Positions 25,171 to 36,959 of a stretch of DNA of 64,000 bases are shown here, in pieces. A program made the translations under genes and the position numbers. Source of the stretch: Capillidium heterosporum (Eukaryota > Entomophthoromycota > Entomophthoromycetes > Entomophthorales > Capillidiaceae); contig WBMQ01000013.1 of the NCBI GenBank assembly GCA_016630905.1, forward strand, positions 372,001 through 436,000, written 5' to 3'. A model generated the notes under the pieces. That model made no database searches. It saw only the letters and a list, made by a program, of their open reading frames with translations, and was not told where the DNA came from. How positions within the stretch are numbered: the stretch's first letter is position 1; every line of letters begins with the position of its first letter.

Positions 25171-26419
25171 ACATCTTCAAGTAGAATCGGTTTAAGACAA
25201 AAGCTGTAAATACTTTCAACTAGTACATCCTAAAGCATATATATTCTTATATCTTACAATATAATCCCAACTTATTTAAATAGCTACTAGCTACCACAAA
25301 ATATATTAATAAACGCAGGCGCCTTTTTACATGTTGCTTTCATATATTTTTTAAGACGATATATTCTTATCCTAGTAGGATGCAGTAAATATAATTTACA
25401 TTGCTATGCTTTCCAACTTAGTAGTTATACTTTCAATATTTGTGTGCGATAATAAATGGAAATTTCGATACTGACGTATGTTGTTATGTAAAATATGTAA
25501 AAATTAATCTGCCTTTCTGTAACTTGATGAAGTTTGATCAATAGCTGTAACTTGCGAACCAAGTTCTATATAATTAGAATTCAGCCCGATTTGTACATAC
25601 ATCTCCAGTCGTCGGTTAGTAAATTTAACTTGTTCACTAAGAATTTACCCCTTCCCAACTCGGAAGCTTTCTAATTGCTTGACCTAGCTGTCAAGTACAT
25701 CTTGCCAAACTAAGGTAACTCCTCCAGCTCAACTACATTTTACTAACCAATGTGTAAAACTTAAATATTGGTTTCTACAATAGCATATAAACATCATAAC
25801 TTTAACTTTGCTATTAAAAGTTTGAAGGCACAAGTGGAGACAAAAACGATATTGTGAGAAATTTTTGCCCTGCCTCATAAAATTGCACAAAATCTTATAT
25901 TTCTAAGTTAATCCCAAAATATCACTTATTAAAAAGCTAAAAAAGACTGTTTTTAATAAATGGCAACATCACTAGAACTATAATTGACATTTATTCTCTT
26001 TGATCTATCCATCTAAAAATTGAACTTATAAAAGTTCAAAGAGTGCTAAATAAGGTAAATGACGCCTAATTTCCAAAGTCGGCAGGATTTAGGCATGACT
26101 AATCGTATTAACTTTGTAGCATTTTTGGCAAGTCAAGTTGAATTCAATATCCTATTAATAAATCGCTAAATAAGGGAAGCCAAGAGACAATTAAAGCAAT
26201 TGTTTGTTTTAATTTATACCTTACAAAGTATCACTTGTGCATTTAGCCAAATTTTATATTGCTAAATTTACCCGATATTGTTCATCCTGAAACTCTGGAC
26301 TAGAACCCAAATTCAACAAATCGGCACTACAAATTTCAATAAACAAATCCAAAACACTATATTTGATAGTATAGTTTTTTTGGTATCATGACGGTAGTAA
26401 AATCATCGGGAAAATAGGT

Positions 26420-26442
26420 GGGTAAAAATCTGGTATTTACCC
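26420..26442. promoter_or_regulatory. palindromic upstream element of micropeptide gene 26560
   Basis: GGGTAAA-N9-TTTACCC, same spacing as at 24970. TATATAAA follows at 26494-26501. Confidence 0.6.
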
Positions 26443-26559
26443 TAAACTTTCCAAAAAGAACTCTTTTCAATCCAATTTTTACAATTTAAAAGATATATAA
26501 AGCCAAACTCAAATCATTTATTTGATCATCATAAAGCAACTGCATCCTCAACTATCAAT

Positions 26560-26622
26560 ATGAGTGGACCGCCCTTAATCATACGCATCAAAGCGATCAA
26601 AGCCTCCAAGAACACTCCTTAA
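26560..26622 (+). CDS. 20-residue micropeptide (GP-peptide family, MSGPP variant)
   Basis: Encodes MSGPPLIIRIKAIKASKNTP, the middle gene of the tandem array. TATATAAA lies at 26494-26501. The 3' element is changed to CTTCCACATACC at the corresponding place, so TGTAAATA is not preserved. Its GPPLII-R/K-IKxIK core links the tandem array to the copies at 34859 and 45468. Thr/Ser at position 2 plus Gly-Pro is conserved while the C-terminal third varies. Confidence 0.75.
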   Translation: MSGPPLIIRIKAIKASKNTP

Positions 26623-27911
26623 ATGTCTTCAAGGTAGAACCCACTTTAACACAGGCCACTTCCACATACCTATACCATACTTTGTATTTATTTATTTACA
26701 TACCTTATTACGTAGTTCTTTCTAAGTTAAATAGCTAATCGCTGGAAAAATAATGTACTAATAAACGCTTATACCTACTTTTATATACTTTTTCTTTTAA
26801 AAATATTTCAATCATATGCTGCTGATGTGTTTAGATAAGAGATACACAATTTGTATCGCTGCCCTTACTAATTTAATATCTAGCTTTCTATATTTGGTAC
26901 ATTTTTTGTTACTACAGAGGTAAAGATCAATAGAAAGTTTCCATAAGTATATAAGTTAGGTTAAAAGCAATCTATTCTATTGTAATTTTAGGAAGCAATA
27001 GCAATAGCTACTATTTAGGTACTATATTTTATTCAACTAAAGACTTGATCTACTTTCAACTACTAATTTAAAGTGACGGATTTAACTTGTCTATTAACAA
27101 AGAATTAGCAGTACCCTCGCTACTTAATAATTGAATTCAAATCATATTTTCTTCTTATAGATTTTCCCTTCCTTATAGTAGATTAAAAATGTACGGACTA
27201 TTTTAATAACTAAAATGAATGAATATAAAACGGTGCTATTAATTTTGATTTATATGCTTTGGAAACCTTGTCAAATTTGATTATGGAGCTTTCCATAGGC
27301 CCAAGCAGTTAAAGCGCTGCTCATACCTTCAAATAGATTTCGAGTTGGACTTTCCAGGCTAAAATCTAAAAAATTGATAGGCTTGAAATCTATTAGAATG
27401 TTATTAACATTTGATGTATACAGCAAACGTATATATAATAAATAATTCTATCGTAATGGTAAGGTATCTATAAATTAATAAAGCGATACCAGACTACTAC
27501 CGAGCTTCCTTTTGATGCAGCCTATTTACCTTTATAATAAAAGTATTTGAAACTCCATACATCTAAACCAATCCTACAAGCATCACATATTAAAAGGCTA
27601 AAGAGGAATACTTTTAGGTCAATTGCGACACTACTTCAAATATTTTTGACGTATATCCCTTCAATTTAGACCATGTGACTTTACAATTTCCAAATAAGGC
27701 ACCTGTCGCTTAATCTCCTAATTCAGCAAAATTTTAGCATGCAAATCAAATTAGCTTTGTAGCATTTTAGGCAAGTCAAGTTGGATTTACCAACCTATAA
27801 AAAAGCATACAAATAAGGAAAGCCAAGAGACTGCTAAGCCACCTTCCTCTATTACCTTCAATAAAAATATAGGCTTCGTTACAGTAACGCTAAAGTATCG
27901 GTTGAACTGGT

Positions 27912-27932
27912 GGATAAACCTTATATTTACCC
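27912..27932. promoter_or_regulatory. palindromic upstream element of micropeptide gene 28054, imperfect left half
   Basis: Left half is GGATAAA instead of GGGTAAA, right half TTTACCC intact; TATATAAA is at 27986-27993. Position relative to TATA matches the two other array units. Confidence 0.5.
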
Positions 27933-28053
27933 TAAATTCCTAAACTGGACACTTTGCAATCATATTTGCTGGTAATTCGAATGCGTATATAAAGGACGAC
28001 TCAGGTCATTAGTCAACATCATCAAACAATAATATCATCTCTAAAGAACAAAA

Positions 28054-28116
28054 ATGACTGGACCAGCCTTAATCAGACTCATCAAATCAACCAAAGGCAC
28101 TAAGGACTCCTCGTAG
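28054..28116 (+). CDS. 20-residue micropeptide (GP-peptide family, MTGP subfamily)
   Basis: Encodes MTGPALIRLIKSTKGTKDSS with a TAG stop. It is the closest paralogue of 25108. TATATAAA is at 27986-27993. At the usual 3' position the element reads TGCAGATACC, a variant also used by 45468. Preserved reading frame and residues against many silent changes make this pair the strongest evidence that these tiny frames are translated. Confidence 0.78.
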   Translation: MTGPALIRLIKSTKGTKDSS

Positions 28117-28159
28117 ACCTATTTAGTGCAGATCAAAATTTAAAGTAGCAAACTTGCAG

Positions 28160-29402
28160 ATACCTTTACGTCTAGCGTACCCTTCACAAACATTTATCAC
28201 CATACCCTACTACCTAACCTTAATTATGTACATACTCACCTACTAGTTTTTAGTCACCAATAAACTTTCATATTTGATCTTCCTATACGTTGCTTTTATA
28301 TAAATAAATTTTCATTGTATAACAACTGTTATATTCAAATACAAAGTACGAAGCCAATTTACTGTCTTTTACAGTTGGTACATTTATAGTCATCATTAAA
28401 TAAAAATAAACAGAAAACTATCTATAATATAGCTTTGCAAAACATATTTAGTTATGCTTCAAAATTTAAATTTAGTCAATTAGGATTTAGCTCAGCTTCC
28501 ATGATCTACCTAAAAAGGACAAATATAGTTTTTTAGAGAGATTAGTAATACCTTTCAAGTTCAACATTAAGTTTAGCCCATACTTTAGTATTCACAATTT
28601 ATCCTTTTTACTAATAAGCTAATGAAGTATGAACTAAATGCCTTTTACTTTATATTTTGAACTAGAAAAAGTGCCAAATAAGGTCATAAAGTTTGCAAAT
28701 ACCTATTTAAAAATCCGTGCTGATATTTACTATAAGTTTCTATTGAGGAGATAGAAGGCCAAGTGTTGTCTTACCTTAAAATAAGTTTCTTATTTCTCAA
28801 GCTTGTAGATTTTAAAAGATATCTGTAGAAACAAAAAATTAATGCCATTACAAGTTTATCATACTAATAGGGTGTTTAAATGTGATATAAAGTTTAACAA
28901 AAGGATGACGGTACTAAATTTAGTTCAGACGTAGTTCGAAGGATCTAATATATATTCTATTAGGCTTAAATGTGGATATTTTTAAAGATATATTCTCCTC
29001 AACCAAATCTAAAAGTTGCTTTCCTAAGTGGAATTTACTAATTTAATAAAGTCTAGTCCAGCCATCCAAGTTCTCCGCGTCGTTATTGCTTGTCTTTGAA
29101 TATCAGATTTTGAGATGGATCTAGCTTCTATTATATTTTAAATCAAATTGGGAAAATTGCAGGCTAGTTAGCAAAAATATTAGATCAAGTCTGTAAAAGT
29201 GACAATTTTGATAAAGTAAAAATTGTGATCTAAAGTCAATTGTATATCATTCGCATTAAAATGAGTATGTACTAATAAAATAACTTGAACTCTATAATAT
29301 ATATTAATAATTAAATATTTTATTCACTATATATAAGAGTTACTTGAGTTCTTTCAAGCTTTATACTTTATTTTAAAATTCAACATTTGAATATCAATTT
29401 AA
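28160..29402. other. intergenic, partial further array unit
   Basis: Stop-rich. Around 28670-28720 GTGCCAAATAAGG and neighbouring sequence resemble the upstream parts of the array units, without a peptide gene after them. Otherwise nothing recognised up to the transposase relic. Confidence 0.35.
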
Positions 29403-30372
29403 ATGGCTACTATACATAAACTTCATGGCCTTAGAACCAAAACAACTGTGAAGTTTAGAAAGCAGATAGTTGACGACCATATTTTAAAGTTCAAAAGCGC
29501 CAGGGAAATTAATTCAGAATATAGAGTAGCTGATCGAACTGTCAGGAACATATTGGATTACTTTGGCGAGCAAAAGTACAATGTAAACTTAGAGGAGGAG
29601 CATGAAGAGTAAATATTAAGGATCACCATGACGATTTTTAAGGGATACTATCGATGACGAATATGAAGAAAATGTTCTAATTTTAGAAGACCTGGTGGAT
29701 AAGCTATTGTTAGAATTTGTAGACGACTTTCCACAGGAGAACTCTATTAATCTACCAGCAATATGCAACTATGTCAATAGTAAGCTATGTTTAACTCTAA
29801 AGCGAACTTCATCAACTGAAATGGACCAAAGATCTAGTAAAACTCAATATTATCGACTAAAGTACTGTGAAGATTTGCAACCCAATCGAATCAGCTATGT
29901 AGATAATTGTATTTTTGTAGATGAATCTTGTTTCCATGCTTGTATGGTTTTAGATAGAGCAAGGTTCAAAAAAAGGGAAAAAGGCACATATTCTAACTAA
30001 AATTAAACATGCTAAAAGTATCCCCATTATTTCTGCTATTAACTCAAAAGGCGTTGAGATACTAAAAGTATATATATATTTGCTAATTTTATTGAAAAGT
30101 CGGATCATAAGTATAATAGGCGAATGTTTGTGATTGTGGACAATGCTAAACTCCACAATAGTAAAAGTGTCCAAAAGCTTTTCAATTCAATCCGATTGAA
30201 ACAATGTTTAGTAAGCCTAAAAACTTGTTAGAAGCCTATGAAAGAGTAGAGATATGCCCAATCTAATTAAAGAAGCACAGAATACGATCAAGCCTAAAGA
30301 CTATAAAGACTGGGTAAGGCACTGCACAAAAAATATCATCAATTGTTTAAGAGTCGTCATTTTTAAGAACAA
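29403..30372 (+). pseudogene. Tc1/mariner (IS630-like) transposase relic
   Basis: Three pieces in three frames. 29403-29612 begins with ATG and encodes a helix-turn-helix-like segment (AREINSEYRVADRTVRNILD). 29695-30000 includes VDNCIFVDESCFHACMV, matching the first acidic (DE) catalytic strand. From 30122 FVIVDNAKLHNSKSVQKL matches the second D strand (DNAxxH). The order and motifs fit a DDE transposase of the Tc1/mariner-IS630 group that once moved by cut and paste. Frame shifts and stops show it is dead. Terminal inverted repeats could not be fixed by eye. Confidence 0.7.
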
Positions 30373-30669
30373 TTTTTCGTGCAAAATGGTTATTTTTTAA
30401 AGTCTTCATTCTGGCAGAACGATTTTCAGCATAGATTTAGAATAAGTTAAATGGGCTTAGAATTCTATCAATCTATTAATAAGGTGACAGATTGCAAATA
30501 TGTGAGTATATTTTTGCAGGTTTACTATGTTATATTATGTCATAGTTCGATATGTAAGTAACAAATATTATAAAACGACTATATAAAGCAATATGAAAGG
30601 CAATGTATAAATTGAATATACAAAACGAACTATTAAAAGATGCTTAAGCAAATCTAGTATAGTTTTAGT

Positions 30670-33245
30670 TTACTTAGAACTACCTTCAGTTTTACCATTT
30701 TTAGTCTTGCTACCTTTGCCTTTATACTCACTTTCAACTTTAGGACGCTTCATAGGCTTACTTTGCATAAATTCATTTTGGAAGGCTTCATCAAGCTCCT
30801 CTGTAATACGAACATTGGTATAACGACCTTTAGTGATTGCATAAGGTTCAGAAATGGGGTCTGTCAAGTATGGGGCATAGGCAATACAGTTCTCCAAATG
30901 GACTTCGAAATCACGTTCAAGTTCAGCTGCAATATAGGGTCGAATACTTGCACTGCAGGTATCAAACCTTTCAATTAATCTACTTAAATGGTTAGTATCT
31001 TCACAGACCAATTCGTCGCTTAAGAAATCACCAATCCAGCGAAGTGCAATATCTGTTGGAAGTAACATTTCTAAATTAACAAACTTTCTGATGGCCATTA
31101 GATACGAGCAAGGGAAATAGGTCTAAATTTGGTAGCAACAAGTACAATGTACTTTATCCTCTCTTAAATCAACAACATACTCTTGGCTATGAGGGTCCGA
31201 AACACCTTGAATACAGCATACCTTATCTTCTTGGTCGATATTCCACCGCTTATGGGCAGCCTTAAAGTGTTTTAGGATATCCAACTTGATAGGCTTTGAA
31301 AGTTTATCCTTCATCTCTTCGTAGAAGGAGACAGATAATTTTTTGACAATGTTGGTTACACTCTTTCGGCTGATACCATTAAATTTATCTATAATTGTTG
31401 GTAACTTGGACTAACTGGTCAATTGAAAGGCATCGTCCATTTCTGCTGGTCTTAGTATGCTTCTTAATAGCGTTGTTGATGGATTTTGAGGCTGAGGATG
31501 CATTCCACTCATGGCTGAATACAGACTTGGTGTAGCAGGAGGAAAGCTTTTTATCCTCGTCAAATATATTGCTAAATATTGTTAAACTCTCATTAAAACA
31601 GACAAGTATATTTTCCTTGATTGATTAGTAAACATATTTATCCTTAAGGTAAAAAGCCTTTTTGAATAATTGATTTTTTTGCTAAACTCACATCTTTTTA
31701 GCTGCTTTAGACATATTTGGGGTGTTGGATGCAGGGATATTTTTACTAGCATTAAGCAGATCACTTAGAACTAATAGTTTTCTACTCTCACCAAGGTTTA
31801 ATTGACTTGAGGTCGGTCCGAACATTGTTGAGTTTGTGCCACATACACAATGGGTGATTAACTTCGGGGAAAACATACTCAATTACATCACGAAATTGAC
31901 GGTCCCCATCGGTAAGAATCGTTTGTAATTTGACATTGGTTTTGAGCTCAGCTATATCTAAAAAGTTTTTTAGTAGCTTAAGCACTGTAATATAAGTCTC
32001 CTTCGACTCACCTGACAAGATGGCATAGACAATAGGTACCACATTTTTACCCTTGGTCCTAGCAGTCACATGAGAACAGGAAATCGACATTTCAAAATTT
32101 GATAGGTGCAGTCAATAGAAATTACATCCCAGATTCCGCCCAGAGCAAGTTTTTGTTTCTTGTTTGCCTAAAAAGCAACTGCGATCCCTTTCAAGTTGAA
32201 ATCGATACCCTTGTCATAATTTTAAAGTACTTTTGGTCATCAAGCAAATTACTAAAATTACATTTATCTCCTCAATGATAATATATCCCTTACCTTTAGC
32301 TTTTTTTTATAACAGAGGATTTTCTAACCATGTTTTGCTATATATATATTAAAGCCATATATACTGAAAATTAACTTTAACACTTTAGTACTAATTGCAT
32401 CACTGATAAATTCATCAACAATACGATCCCAAAAGTGTCCAGGAACAACCTGGTATGTATTCGAATTGGCCACCATGCGAATGTCCAAGATCTGAATCAT
32501 ATACAACAACATTTGATAAGTTGCGAGGTCGAATTTAAGTCTAAAATGTGCTTCACACCTGTTAGCAGGTCTAGTGCCAGTGTCACTGTGATTACTGTCA
32601 AGATCCTCACTAGATAGCTCCTCCAAATTCACCTCTTCGTATCTTTGATATTGGTTGCATCTAAAGTACAAGTACCCAGTTTTTTGTCCACCACTTTTTT
32701 AACTGTTTTGCTAGTTGAAAAATTCAATCCCTTTGATCATATTCATAAATCCAACTGTAATTAAAGCATGATCAACAGTCTTAAAAGTAGTGCCATTAGC
32801 AAATTTACTATACATTTAAATAATGAGCAAAGCTTATATATTAAAGGCATATTTCTATAATATCTGTAGTTAAATGATACTTGGTTAAAATATCAGACAC
32901 TTTAGGTAAGATAATTTTAGTTGGCTTCGAGTAGGCCATCTTCATTCCATCTTCTAGCAAGCTTGTTTCATCATCTCCTTCAAACCGTTTAAAAGAAAAA
33001 GCTGGCAAAGTTTTAGATTAATTGTTTAGTTCTTCTATGTCGACCTTTAATAACTGGAGTGAGTCTTTCAAAGTTACTTCAACTTTCATCTCAGGATTCA
33101 GCAGCGAATGCTTTGTAAGGCGGCATAGCTCTATAGGGAGTAAGAGCTTTGAGTATTCCAAATACGAATTGACAAGGGGTAGTGAGTTGGACATAACATT
33201 ATCATTAAACATCTTTGCTTGCTCTAATATCCTATAGGTGCTCAA
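30670..33245 (-). pseudogene. Mutator-like element (MULE) transposase relic with SWIM zinc finger
   Basis: Reading the minus strand from 33245 to 30670, broken frames carry in order: an unassigned N-terminal segment (33245-33018); a segment with YFRCNQ and RCEAHFRLK (32671-32324), like the FLYWCH/FAR1-type leader of MULE proteins; the MULE DDE region (32090-31788) with TILTDGDRQFRDVIEYVFP and NHPLCMWHKLNN; and a SWIM finger (31314-31070) reading CTCC, a stop at 31123-31125, then FPCSYLMAIRKF. A 142-codon C-terminal frame (31098-30670) remains open. Several stops and frame changes separate the parts, so it is inactive. Codon content looks like the host's. Confidence 0.75.
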
Positions 33246-33249
33246 TTAA

Positions 33250-34858
33250 TTTCTCCTTGAGTAGTATTGACTGGAATAAGCATTTTGAATAACTTTCTAT
33301 ATAAATATAACGCAGTTTTAGTATGCATTTTGAATTATATTCTATTTAAACTTTGAAAACTTCAATGAAAATGCTTTGAAAAGTAAAGTAGTTTCTTTGT
33401 ATGGAACCTCCAATTATCTTTGATTTCAAACAATAGCATAGGTATATATTCTAATTAGTTAGAATGAAGTAGATAATTTTTTGAATCTCTTTTTCTCTAT
33501 AACTAGTAAATAATAGATCGCTATCATATTTAAACCCATTATTAATTAATTGGCTATTATACTATAAAATACTAAAATAAATATACCTGATGTGCAAAAG
33601 CTAATAAATGTTGATTGCAGCCTGCTAATTCTATTTACAAATCAAGACTAATTATAGTTATATGCAAGTTATTTTCAATGTGCAAAATATTGTTCTTAAA
33701 AAATGAGTACTCTTGTTTAAAAGGAGGAAATGTCACTTTCGATAGCTAAATGATATTTATAATTCTAGTATTCTTTTTATTTTGATACATCTGGCTAGTT
33801 TAAACGCATTTATATATATAGCTATTGTCAAATAATATATACTTTGAATTTTTCATATAGTTTTGTATGCTCAAAGCTAAATTTTAAATTTGAATTGATA
33901 GCTTGGCCAATTTTATCAGCTAATTTTGCCATATTAGCTTTGCATTTTTAGTCAGTTTAATATAAAAATGCGATGGTAGATATTGATTTTATTAGCTTTT
34001 ATTATAATAGGTACGGTAGTAAATTGAATAGGGTTATATATTAAAATATAGCGATTGCTATGAATAAAAGGTCCGATAGATCTAAAGTAGGGGTGGATTG
34101 TTCCCATCGAGGCTAATATCTTTCAAAGGCGTCTAGAATTTCTTTGTACCTGTAGAGAAACTTTCAGAGGGATGCTGGGCTAAGCTTGAGATACGCCAAC
34201 ATAGTGGTGATTACATTAATAAAACTAAAGAAGCCTAAGGACATCACTTTGACAGCTGGTACTTTCGTCACAATTTGGACTCAGGGACGATGGTCGTGAA
34301 GAAATTAAGGAGTGTAACAATGTTCACTGTGATTCAGGGCTCTATTTCTGATTGATATTATAGTATAATTTACTTAAATCCTAATTATAAGTGATTCTAA
34401 TCTAGAACTAGTCTTATTTTGCTTCTAGGTTAATATAAGCTAATATTAATCTTAAGTTTAATTCTGGCTAATTCACAGTTTTACAGAGAGTCAGTACTAA
34501 AAGGTGTTGGAAAATGTGTGGTGATTATAGCACAAAGAGAAATCGAAAATTTTATTATGAAATAATCACTTGTCTAAAAGCTACAAGTCAGTGGGGTTTA
34601 TATAGGATAAGGGATAGAGGTAGGCAGAGGGATGGAGATACCAATAGCGAACGTATCCTTAAGAAAACAGCCTGTATTTACCATGGCTTGAAGGCATGTC
34701 AGTATAATACATTCGTGAAGCGTTACAACTCCCAAAATAATCAGTATTCACCGTGGGGATCGGTAGGATTGGTTCAAGTTGCGTCTACCTTGGAGGTTTT
34801 ACGTCTGTGCTAAAAATCTGCTTTCTTAGAGTTGATTCTTGTGCAATTGAAGCCTAAT
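33250..34858. other. intergenic, possible solo-LTR-like stretch
   Basis: Mostly stop-rich. A 99-codon frame at 34514-34813 has no domain. The stretch beginning TGTTGGAAAATG at 34506, with a TATATAGG box near 34600, looks superficially like a retrotransposon LTR, but no matching partner or target duplication was seen. Confidence 0.25.
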
Positions 34859-35002
34859 TCATTGCCGGGTCGAAAGGGCTTTGGAGTTAGAGTTCGGCCA
34901 GCTAGAAGGATTGCCAAGCTGGTTCTCTGGAGAAGCCTTCTGAAGTTTCGTTACAGCACCTTTGATTGATTTGATCTTTACTATTATGGGCGGTCCAACC
35001 AT
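34859..35002 (-). CDS. micropeptide-family member with C-terminal extension (47 residues)
   Basis: Minus-strand frame starting MVGPPIIVKIKSIKGAV, clearly matching MTGPPLIIKIKSIKGIKK at 45468 with silent changes (CCA/CCG, CCA/CCC, AAA/AAG, TCG/TCA) in the shared part. A TATATAAAG box lies at 35063-35071, about 61 bp upstream. After residue 15 the similarity ends and the frame runs another 32 residues of unrelated polar sequence. Position 2 is Val, not Thr/Ser/Gly. Most simply the original stop was lost through an indel; it could also be a longer isoform. Confidence 0.55.
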   Translation of the reverse strand: MVGPPIIVKIKSIKGAVTKLQKASPENQLGNPSSWPNSNSKALSTRQ

Positions 35003-35079
35003 TTTACACTTGAATATATAATTTGTTTTTTTACCAATATTTAGCCAATTTACCTACTCGAGCTTTATATAGGCGCTTC

Positions 35080-36481
35080 AACTATAGAAGAATGGTGGCT
35101 AAAACAATTTGGCTGAAATTTGGCATAAATACGCCCTAGTATCCACCTGATGCCCCCTACTATACCAAAATCTCCAGATTTGTCCAAAATCCCATTCAAA
35201 GAAGCTTAAATAATAGATATGGAATATAAAAGAAGAGCCATCGGTTTTTTAACTATTGAAGTTTAGCCTACTAAAGTATCCAAGGTGAAATAAGCCTTGT
35301 TAAGGAAATTTTCATTCGGCTGAATGGGAATTAATTTGGCTGAATTTGGTTGCGACATCTAATTTCTACTTTATCCCTCAATAAGTCCAATTTTTAATTC
35401 AAACTCGATTGATCACGCCTAAGTTTTGCTGAACTCCCTAAAGAAGCTAGCATAAATTTGAAGCTTTAAGCCTAAATTTGTGGGTAAATGTTGATTGCTA
35501 TAGAAATGTATAGAAATTGATACGAATTTATTTGAAAATAAAACCTATGCTAGGTTAATTTAATACCAATGCTTTCAATAGTATTTATTCTATGTGCTAA
35601 TAGGTAGGTTGACATTGTCTAGCACGAAAGTATTGTAAAATCTTCATATTTAGGCGTGCTTTAATAGTGTTCAAATGATTAGATTACTTCCTATCTTATT
35701 TTTTATAGATAAATAATTCTTCTAAAGTAAAAGAATAGTTCCTATATAAGATTCATAAAATACAGGATAGGAAAGAGCTTAAGTAAATTTATCATATATA
35801 AATACTTTGGTTGATCTATTTCTTTGTGGAAGGATGCCGAACTATACTACAAAACTTCTATAGTTTAAAAACAGTACATGTTTTTACTACCAATTATTGT
35901 AAGTTAAAGTAAAAACATCATCCTACCTTCACTACTTCAAGGTTCAAGTTTTTAATCGAGTTTTGAAGAGTATAAAGCAAATAAATTGAAAGGTATGAAA
36001 AGCTTACCGTAACTAAATAATACTGCTGAGGCATAAATTTATATTATGCTGGAGTCGAAGTGCCCTCAATGTGCGTTTCCTTTCTACTTGTTCAGTTGAG
36101 ATCATAGCTATTTTGGCTAATTTAATAAATGCTATACAAAGTAGAGCTAAATTCAAAATTCAAAACACTCACAAGTTTTTAGTAAATGTATACTACTGTA
36201 TTATGTGCTTTCTTCACCTATTACTTGGTAAATAACCATCTGCACCAAAGATATAAATATCTATTTTACTGAGTGTCGATCCTCATAAATTGACAGGGAT
36301 TTATCCATACATAGCTAACTATCTTGATAGGCTTATCAATCCATCATTTTGAATTAAATGTACACTTATTGCCTTGGTTGCGGATCCTAATAGATTATTA
36401 TATCGATTGGCAATGCTATAAATTATGCAGTGTAATTTCGTGGCGTTTGAAGGTTTTAATATGCATTCTTCCTTTCCAGCA
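35080..36481. other. intergenic, upstream region of micropeptide copy 34859
   Basis: No gene recognised. Frame 36324-36587 (plus) lacks domains and overlaps a minus-strand MTGP-type frame. Confidence 0.35.
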
Positions 36482-36568
36482 TCATATTTTCCAAGGCCAC
36501 TTCATTTTATATATCAAGCTACGATTCCCTTCTTTTGATAGGGTGAGTCTAAAAATTGGTCCAGTCAT
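36482..36568 (-). CDS. possible MTGP micropeptide, 28 residues, doubtful
   Basis: Minus-strand frame starting MTGPIFRLTLSKEGNRSLIY. The first eight residues match the family (MTGP-hydrophobic-hydrophobic-R-L), the rest does not, and the only TATA-like sequence is too close to the ATG (about 28 bp). Probably a decayed or frame-shifted copy. Confidence 0.3.
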   Translation of the reverse strand: MTGPIFRLTLSKEGNRSLIYKMKWPWKI

Positions 36569-36959
36569 CCTAGCTACAGATATGTAGCTGTCCATCTATA
36601 TACATTAAGTTCAAGACACAATCTCGGCTTCCAATATATCTGCTTAAACCAATAAATTGGCAAGGTAGTAGCTTATACTTATGTAGAAAGCTAAATCAAT
36701 GCCACACGACAGTCATATGAGGCTCCTCAGTACATATTTGTTACCAGTTTATGCAATGAAAATATTTTGGGTTTACCATATTGATAAAGCTGCTTTTTTA
36801 GACGTAGATAAGTCCACCTTCACCACCCTTGTTCCTGTATCCGAAATTTACTTGCAGGTTTGGTTGATGGAATTTGAGCAACAAATTTAGGACTTGTCAT
36901 AAAAGTTTAGCAAACTGTATTAATAAGATAACTTGAATGCTCTTATACTAATTGTAAGA

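Larger units (their letters stand above)
24900..28200 (+). repeat. tandem array of about 1.45-kb units, each with one micropeptide gene
   Basis: Three units repeat head to tail: peptide starts at 25108, 26560 and 28054 are 1452 and 1494 bp apart. The units also share non-coding blocks, for example around 26077-26180 and 27740-27830 (TTTGTAGCATTTT, GGCAAGTCAAGTTG, GCCAAGAGAC), and the GGGTAAA/TTTACCC-TATA-ATG layout. They are diverged rather than identical, so the array is not recent. Confidence 0.7.

Noticed and set aside
34514-34813. 99-codon frame
   Set aside because: No domain, atypical composition, no promoter or intron signals; possibly part of an old LTR-like stretch, but no second LTR was found.
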